A stretch of 64,000 nt of DNA from Coriolopsis trogii (Eukaryota > Basidiomycota > Agaricomycetes > Polyporales > Polyporaceae). The position numbers were made by a program, and so were the translations under genes. The notes beneath the pieces are model-generated. The model did no database searches, had not been told where the DNA came from, and saw nothing but the letters and a program-made list of their open reading frames with translations. The stretch's first letter is position 1. Every line of letters starts with the position of its first letter. Of the stretch, positions 60,524-64,000 are shown piece after piece. Location of the stretch: assembly GCA_020543525.1 (NCBI GenBank), contig JAHYIO010000023.1, forward strand, positions 1,116,001 to 1,180,000, in the 5' to 3' direction.

Positions 60524-61808
60524 GAAGAGGACGGACGGGAGCGTGGAGCGCCTGGTGGTTGCGGGCGAAGAGTCAGCCTCAGTCAGAAAGGAGCGTGCTG
60601 ATTGATTGGTCTGTGTGGCGTGGAGGGAGGTGAGAGAGAATCAGTTGTTGGGGAGGGCACATGCACATTGGAGGTGGAACGTGTTTTCTGATGTGGAAGG
60701 TCATTCGGGTGTAAGATACGGGCGAGGAAAACACACCACTCAGTCTAGCCAGGTCGAGTATCCGGAGCAAGAGCAGACGCAGCAACGTCAAGATCTTTCA
60801 AGGCAACAGTATCACGCCTTCTTGCTGGCTACAGTCCCTCCAGTTCGGGAAACGCTGCGGCACTGCGGGGATAGACCGGTGAAAGATCGCCAGTAACGTG
60901 GCTCGCGAGAAGCTAGCTCATGAGCTCAACGTCTACGTCGACTGGTATGCAGCTGGAAGAAGAGGTATTTGAAGCATCGTTCGTGAGCTTTATTGGATGC
61001 ACATGATCTTGGCCGAAAGGAGTATTGGACTGGTAGGAACACACCATTGTGGATATCTGCCGATCCTCTGGGTGCCGCAGCGCTGCTGCAGTGGCACCTA
61101 GTGGCACCCGCATATAGCGAGATCGCTGGGATACGAAGACGATGACACGCGAGCTCTATGTTTGCAATTGGGGTATCTTCTGGAGGATCAGCGATCTGTC
61201 CGCGAAACACAACAAGGACGGGGGATGCGGGTCGGGGTATGTAAGGGTGCGTATGCTCCCGTGATGATACCCTCCGTGTCCATATTATGGCTATGTTCCG
61301 TTGTATGTGCAGCACTTACGGGTGTAACATGGCACTTGACTTCCAATCCACATGTGCTGCGCCCAGCACTGCGCTGTCCAATCCTCTGTGCGGATCGAGA
61401 GCTGTTCGTGCACAAGCGTACGAGATACTAACGAAGTTATTGACTCAAAGCCTTGCATGTGATCATATCGTACGATGTTGCAGATGTCCGAAGCAGGGGG
61501 AGAGGAAGAGAGTGTCGCGGTGAGGATTGAGACGAGCCGACGACTTGCCGCGGTAATCTCGATTGCTGATCCGAAAACATACGCATTGCGTCATCACTTG
61601 CTTGTAGCACAGTCCATGCCTTCGTCCTCTGATCCTGGTCTATATGTACAGTGCATTCTAGTCCCTGTATGCTAGCCAGGACTATATGAGCGCAATGCCT
61701 CCTCCCAATCTCACACAACTGTGTGCCAAATTCTGCTCTTCGTGCTTCGAACAGGGAATCCACCCAAAGTTGGCATAGGCAGTCACACTCCTCGATATTG
61801 GTTCAAGC
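60524..61808. other. Convergent 3' intergenic region
   Basis: This 1.3-kb spacer lies between the tentative unknown gene and the end of the P450 gene. No exon, repeat or RNA gene is recognised. Confidence 0.4.
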
Positions 61809-63853
61809 TCAAGACTCGGGGACCCCTTGTCCTATCAGGGTTGCCGCACGGAAGGGACGCGGTCTGATTTCGCAACTCCACCTGTCGAGATACCTGATGC
61901 GTGTCATAAGACACCAGCAACCGCATGCGTCAAATAGACACTTACGAGACTACACCAGAGGTGGCGTGAGGTTCAAATGGAATCCTTTCTCCCTTCGTGT
62001 CGACGGAAGGCGTGATCTTGAAAACATGTAGTACAGATGCAATGAACAGGAAGAGTGTCTCCTCCGCGAAGTGTTTGCCCGGGCAGACCCTGAGGGACAG
62101 AAGGAGAGGTCAACTGTCAGTTGCCTAATACAGTGACCAACCCACCGTCGACCGAACCCGAACGCTACTGTGGCGGGATCTCGCACGTCTGGGTCCAGCT
62201 TGCCATCCTTGAGGAATCGCTTGGGGTCGAACTCGTCAGAGTATAGACGGATCGCGCAGGATAGCCCTGCAAATCGTCACACGTCTGGAACAAATTATAT
62301 CCTCCATTGACTCACCAGGCATTCACGACAACAGTCGTATCGACGGGGATGTAATATCCCTCGTAGACGTCGTCTGTCGTACTCTGGTGCGGAAGTCCCA
62401 TGGGTATATTGGCATGCCACCTGATGATCTCCTTCAAGAGCGCATCGACATAGGGTAGACTATTGCGGTCCACAATGGTAGGAAGGTGATTCGGTCCGAT
62501 GACCGCGTCAAGCTCCTCCTGGGCTTTCGTCTGTATGTGTGGATACAGCATGCAAACCACAAAGAAAGTATACATAGCCGAAATTTGCTGCAATAGATGC
62601 AACTGGTTAGTTCCAAGACTACATAATTTCTTCAGGCTATCCTCACCGTGTCAACGCCCGCTGTCGTGGATTATGTTCTCAATTAGGGCTAATCTGACAC
62701 AAGCGGAACAGACTCACCTCCATATGCCAATGCCAAAGAGCTTTTCGCTATCGTCTCTTCTTCCGATGCAATGCCCCCACCAGTCGAGGAGAGCGCATCT
62801 AGCATCGACTTCGCAATAGATGTGCCCTGTTGATTTTGCTCCTGGACTCACAAGTCAGCATCAGGACATGACAACAACAGGTAAAGCGAGGTAGAGAAAT
62901 GTCTGACCAACGCTTCTTTAGCCAAAGACCAAGGCAAATCACGTAGCATATAAGCACCCTTGCGGCACTCTGCAAGTTGTCGGATAGATCTTGTCCCCGG
63001 AAGCCACGTCGGAAGGCGTGCGAGAAAAGGCAATTGGTCGAGCACACCCGACAGCTTCAAGAGAACGTCATTGCTGTTATCCACCTTCTCAAGAACGTCC
63101 AGCATGGGATCATCAGTATCGGCGAGCTTGGTGCCATATGCGGCTTTGCTGATAGTTGCAACAATACAGCTGCGCAAGAATGAGGCCCTGTGCTACCGTG
63201 TGAGGCCATCCCACAACGTACAAGCGTATGTGCTCGCGAATCTTGCTAGGGTCGTCGATGAGGCGCACTAGGAATCTATGCACGCCTTCCTCTTGCGCCG
63301 CATAATATGCGCGAATGGCAGCGGGATTGAAGTACTGCCAGAATACGCGGCGGTGTCGTCGCCACAATTGGCCGTAAGGCATGAAGGCGAATATCCAATC
63401 AAAGCCCGCTCTGCGGTGTGTGGGGCATGGTGAGTGGACTTTCAACGAGTGAAACAGTATAGGGCTCACAAGGTCACAGTCTTCGACGCCGGTCGAGAAG
63501 AGTAGATAGCGGAGCGCTTTTCAAGAAGGTCAAATGCAATGTTTGCGTCGCTGACAACGAGCAGACGACTACCCATGACCTGTATGAAGACCATGCCGCC
63601 TGAAATGAAGAGGGTTTTAAGGCCGCAGAGGGCGACAATGCAAGGAATCTCACGCACCATACTTGTGGCAAAGCTCTCGATATGCTATCCAGGGCTGAGC
63701 ACCTTTCGGAATACTGAAGAGGTTTCCGACGACAGGGAGAGGTGTAGGACCGGGGGGTAGAGAGCGGCCACCGGAGCGACGGGGGTTCTTCCTGACGGAG
63801 AAATAGAGGAGAACGACGCTAGATAGCAGAAGAACGACGAAGATTGGGTCCAT
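61809..63853 (-). CDS. Cytochrome P450 monooxygenase (fungal, CYP5144-like)
   Basis: This is a microsomal heme-thiolate monooxygenase; the substrate cannot be read from sequence. The start at 63853 gives an N-terminal membrane anchor (IFVVLLLSSVVLLYF) and the proline hinge LPPGPTPLPVVGNL. Further exons read RSAIYSSRPASK, FMPYGQLWRRHRRVFWQYF (the C-helix WRRHRR contacts heme) and LPFLARLPTWLPG. The I-helix AGVDT is encoded by a 14-nt micro-exon (62647-62660). The ExxR motif is in LLKEIIRWHANIP. The heme-binding loop is FGFGRR + VCPGKHFAEE, with the ligand cysteine at 62083-62085. The last exon after a 52-nt intron ends CEIRPRPFRAATLI and stops at 61809-61811. There are about ten exons and all core motifs are present, so the gene looks functional. 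It stands alone, with no biosynthetic partner in view. Confidence 0.9.
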
Positions 63854-64000
63854 AGTCTCAGGCTATGGTTCAACGAGAGACAGCATTCGTGGGTCGGAGG
63901 CACTAAGAATATAAAAGTTCCGGGTGAGACCACGAGCTCGAGCCACCGAAACTCGTCTAGATGTCTCGTAAGCCTGATGTCCAATGCTATCGCGAAATGT
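63854..64000. promoter_or_regulatory. P450 promoter region (truncated by the window edge)
   Basis: The 147 bases before the P450 start reach the window end. On the minus strand a weak TATA-like TTTATATTC lies about 60 bases upstream of the ATG (63907-63915). Nothing else can be defined. Confidence 0.3.

Overview
The window is nuclear DNA of a filamentous basidiomycete, most likely an Agaricomycete and probably a polypore-type fungus. The evidence is genes broken by many short introns (mostly about 50-70 nt, GT..AG), an Agaricomycete-type KDZ transposase, a DUF6699 protein, a heavily spliced basidiomycete-style P450, and a set of conserved eukaryotic housekeeping genes. All gene models were built by hand from reading frames and splice signals, so internal exon edges are approximate unless stated.

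Layout. At the left edge (1-3081, minus) lies the 5' part of a Kyakuja-Dileera-Zisupton (KDZ) transposase that looks intact as far as it can be read. A 2.3 kb gap with a 38-bp minisatellite follows. From about 5.4 to 36.9 kb the window is gene dense: importin-7/8 type karyopherin (+), sulfite oxidase-like molybdoenzyme (-), TAF6 (-), F-box protein (+), SV2-like MFS transporter (+), a secreted-type single-pass membrane protein (-), Dsc3 subunit of the Golgi DSC ubiquitin ligase (-), DASH subunit Ask1 (-), Kin17 (+), an unknown protein (+), Arp6 (-), a TANGO2/NRDE protein (+) and a Zn(II)2Cys6 transcription factor (-). From 37 kb on genes are sparse: a base-exchange type phosphatidylserine synthase (+, 41.7-44.0 kb), a candidate small cysteine-rich protein (-, about 47 kb), a large protein with two RING modules (+, 47.4-50.1 kb), a DUF6699 protein (-, 56.7-57.9 kb), an unknown protein (+, about 59.5-60.5 kb) and a cytochrome P450 (-, 61.8-63.9 kb). 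Three stretches of 2.9 to 6.6 kb between them hold no gene I can support.

The genes do not form a pathway cluster. They are mostly single-copy cell machinery: nuclear import, transcription and chromatin (TAF6, Arp6), mitosis (Ask1), DNA/RNA metabolism (Kin17), membrane lipid synthesis and ER/Golgi quality control (Dsc3, TANGO2). Several are arranged as divergent pairs sharing short promoters (TAF6/F-box, ASK1/KIN17, ARP6/TANGO2). The most unusual points are two micro-exons (14 nt in the P450, 15 nt in the phosphatidylserine synthase), a 471-nt Kin17 intron with a perfect 15-bp inverted repeat, MluI-box motifs (ACGCGT) in two promoters, a PTDSS-type enzyme in a fungus, and the unrecognised six-cysteine protein next to the double-RING gene.
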